A stretch of 35,286 bases of DNA, from assembly GCA_027024155.1 (NCBI GenBank), contig JALVTE010000061.1, forward strand, positions 1 to 35,286. The letters run 5' to 3'. The translations under genes were made by a program, and so were the position numbers. This DNA comes from Campylobacteraceae bacterium. GTDB taxonomy: Bacteria > Campylobacterota > Campylobacteria > Campylobacterales > Sulfurovaceae. Under the pieces are notes generated by a model, which was not told the origin of the DNA, ran no database searches, and worked only from the letters and a program-made list of their open reading frames with translations. Below, piece by piece: positions 33,493 to 35,286 of this stretch; position 1 is the first letter of the stretch, and every line of letters starts with the position of its first letter.

Positions 33493-34761
33493 ATGTTATA
33501 TTTTGAAGAAGATTTAAATTGGCAAGTAACAGCAGAAGCAAAAAAATTAATGCAAAAAGCTTATGAAAAGTTACGGCAAGAGAAAGAGAGTAAAAGTGTT
33601 GGATATTACACTTTGGGAAAAGATTCTCTTCCTTTAGTGCAAGAGGTAAAAGAGTATCAAAAGAATAGTGAATATTTACAAAATATTGAGTGTGTCGTGG
33701 TTGTAGGAATTGGTGGTTCTTCACTAGGAACAAAAGCTCTGCACTCTATTTTTAAAGAGAAGTGTCCAAATTGTAAAGATATGCTATTTTTAGAAAACCC
33801 CGATGAGATTGATTTAAGTAAAAAATTCGCAAGAATAAAAAAAGAGAAAACAGTTTTTGTAATTGTTTCAAAATCGGGAAATACTGTAGAGACAATTTCT
33901 ATTTTTAAAAAGATTATAGAAGTGTTTAATTTGGATTATAAAAAAGATGACAAAGAAAAGTTAATAATTGTTACCGATAACGATTCTAATTTGCATAAAT
34001 TTGCAAATTATTACAACATTAAATCTTATACAATCCCATCAAATGTTGGTGGACGCTTTTCTGTTTTAAGTGCAGTTGGTGTCGTGCCTTTAACATTGGC
34101 GGGCTTTGAAATATCTTCTGTTTTGCAGGGTGCATCAGAGATGATAGATAGTTTTTTTGCAGGAGAAAAAGAGAATATTTTAAAAAAAGCAGCATTTTAT
34201 GTTTTGCATAAAAAGCTTTATCCAATGAATGTTCTCTTCTCGTATGCAAACTGTTTAGAAGATTTCACCAAATGGTATGTACAGCTTTGGGGTGAATCGT
34301 TAGGAAAAATAGATACAAAAGGCGAACATGTAGGTTTAACGCCGATTGGGCATATAGGCTCCGTTGATCAGCACTCTTTTTTGCAATTAATTATAGAGGG
34401 GTGCCGTGATAAAACGGTAACTTTTATTAAGCTGGAAAATTTTGAAAAGAGGTTAAAAATCCCAAATATAAAGTTGAAATTTCTTGAAAAAACAGACTTT
34501 ATAAACGGTTACACATTTAATGAATTAATCGACGGAGAGTGCGAAGCGACAAAAGAGAGTATCATACAGCAAAATATCCCTGTTGATATGATAACTATTA
34601 GTAAAATTGATGGGGAGAATATAGGAAAGCTTATAGCATATTATGAGTTGCTCACTTCTGCATGCGGGAATATGATGGATATAAACCCGTATAATCAGCC
34701 TGGAGTTGAGCTTGGCAAGAGAATATTAGTTACAAAGTTCACTAAAGGAGAAAAATTATGA
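33493..34761 (+). CDS. pgi: glucose-6-phosphate isomerase
   Basis: Pgi interconverts glucose 6-phosphate and fructose 6-phosphate. The 422-aa product is a short prokaryotic form (E. coli Pgi is about 550). It has GIGGSSLG (72-79) for phosphate binding, VSKSGNTVET, NVGGRFSVLSAVG (the family signature), WGESLGK, GHIGSVDQHSFLQLI with its His, and GVELGKRI near the end. An AAGGAG site precedes the ATG, 10 bp after glgB. It joins the glycogen branch (glucose 6-phosphate) to the aldolase branch. The stop overlaps the gap start as ATGA. Confidence 0.96.
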   Translation: MLYFEEDLNWQVTAEAKKLMQKAYEKLRQEKESKSVGYYTLGKDSLPLVQEVKEYQKNSEYLQNIECVVVVGIGGSSLGTKALHSIFKEKCPNCKDMLFLENPDEIDLSKKFARIKKEKTVFVIVSKSGNTVETISIFKKIIEVFNLDYKKDDKEKLIIVTDNDSNLHKFANYYNIKSYTIPSNVGGRFSVLSAVGVVPLTLAGFEISSVLQGASEMIDSFFAGEKENILKKAAFYVLHKKLYPMNVLFSYANCLEDFTKWYVQLWGESLGKIDTKGEHVGLTPIGHIGSVDQHSFLQLIIEGCRDKTVTFIKLENFEKRLKIPNIKLKFLEKTDFINGYTFNELIDGECEATKESIIQQNIPVDMITISKIDGENIGKLIAYYELLTSACGNMMDINPYNQPGVELGKRILVTKFTKGEKL

Positions 34762-35286
34762 AAAAAAGAGTTGCAATCAATGGATTAGGAAGAATAGGTA
34801 ATCAAGTTTTACGACACTATATTAACAATTTACCGCAAAATTGCGAAATTGTTGCTGCAAATACTTCTAGCGTAGAAGATGCAGCGTATCTTTTAAAATA
34901 CGATTCTGTGCATGGAAGAGCCGATTTTGATATTCAAACAGCAGATAATAAGCTTATTATAGATGGGCACGAAATAACCATTGTAAGCAGTCATAATCCG
35001 CTGGAACTGCCGTGGAAAGAGCTTGGAATTGATATTGTTTTAGAGTGCACCGGGCACTTTACCGATGGAAATTTGGCAAAAGAACACCTTACGGCAGGAG
35101 CTAAAAAGGTGCTAATTTCTGCACCGGGGAAAAATGTTGATTTGACTATCGTTAAAGGAGTAAACGAAAAAGAGTATGATACAAACAAGCATCATATTGT
35201 CTCTAATGCTTCATGCACCACAAACTCTTTAGCGCCTGTAATGAAAGTTTTAGAAGAGCGATTTGGCGTAGAGTATGCAATGATAA
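34758..35286 (+). CDS. gap: glyceraldehyde-3-phosphate dehydrogenase (3' end outside window)
   Basis: This enzyme interconverts glyceraldehyde 3-phosphate and 1,3-bisphosphoglycerate with NAD(P). The first 176 residues are present. The dinucleotide motif is INGLGRIGNQVLR, the EIVAAN segment precedes LLKYDSVHGR, and the catalytic Cys153 is in SNASCTTNSLAP. The residue after the second strand (VAANTSS, where Asp binds the NAD ribose in many GAPDHs) is Asn, so NADP use is possible but cannot be judged from this part. The ATG overlaps the pgi stop and follows AAGGAG. The frame is open to the window end, so the gene is cut by the window and shows no sign of being broken. Confidence 0.95.
   Translation, partial: MKKRVAINGLGRIGNQVLRHYINNLPQNCEIVAANTSSVEDAAYLLKYDSVHGRADFDIQTADNKLIIDGHEITIVSSHNPLELPWKELGIDIVLECTGHFTDGNLAKEHLTAGAKKVLISAPGKNVDLTIVKGVNEKEYDTNKHHIVSNASCTTNSLAPVMKVLEERFGVEYAMI

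Overview
The window looks like chromosomal DNA from a Campylobacterota (Epsilonproteobacteria) member, perhaps a Sulfurimonas/Sulfurovum-like organism. The reasons are low GC, heavy use of AAA/TTA/ATA codons, tightly packed genes with ATGA overlaps, T-rich promoters without a -35 box, and the style of the encoded enzymes. The lineage call is inference, because no rRNA or other phylogenetic marker is present. Coding density is very high. I see no mobile element, CRISPR array, tRNA or rRNA, and no gene-free stretch above 300 bases.

Layout. Two long, divergent, operon-like runs start from one 186-bp intergenic region (10051-10236). The minus-strand run (163-10050) reads, in order: a small glycine-zipper stress-type protein, pyruvate dehydrogenase E1 alpha and E1 beta, E2 (lipoyl acetyltransferase), E3 (dihydrolipoyl dehydrogenase), lipB, lipA, a P-type (PIIIA) proton ATPase, and the 2,3-BPG-dependent phosphoglycerate mutase gpmA. 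The plus-strand run (10237 to beyond 35286) has 17 genes with no gap above 42 bp: ppsA, class I aldolase, an Nramp-like transporter, an AhpD-like protein, a second lpd, eno, an alpha-glucan phosphorylase, pgm, a fused nucleotidyltransferase/phosphomannomutase-like protein, two GH57 enzymes, a GalT-family enzyme, a ROK glucokinase, glgA, glgB, pgi and gap (cut by the window end).

How it fits together. The minus run burns pyruvate to acetyl-CoA and makes the lipoyl cofactor this needs. The plus run starts with the enzyme that sends pyruvate back to PEP, then holds reversible glycolytic/gluconeogenic steps and a glycogen-type storage system: synthesis by GlgA/GlgB, breakdown by GlgP, two GH57 enzymes, glucokinase and Pgm. 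No glgC, glgX, malQ or pfk is visible. NDP-glucose supply and debranching may therefore rest on the fused nucleotidyltransferase, the GalT-family enzyme and the GH57 pair.

The most striking non-coding signal is a perfect Crp/Fnr-style dyad, TGTTAC-CTAA-GTAACA (10111-10126). It lies exactly 21 bp from a -10-like hexamer on each side (TATAAT on minus, TATACT on plus), so it would sit near -41.5 of both divergent promoters. This suggests one regulator controlling both fates of pyruvate.
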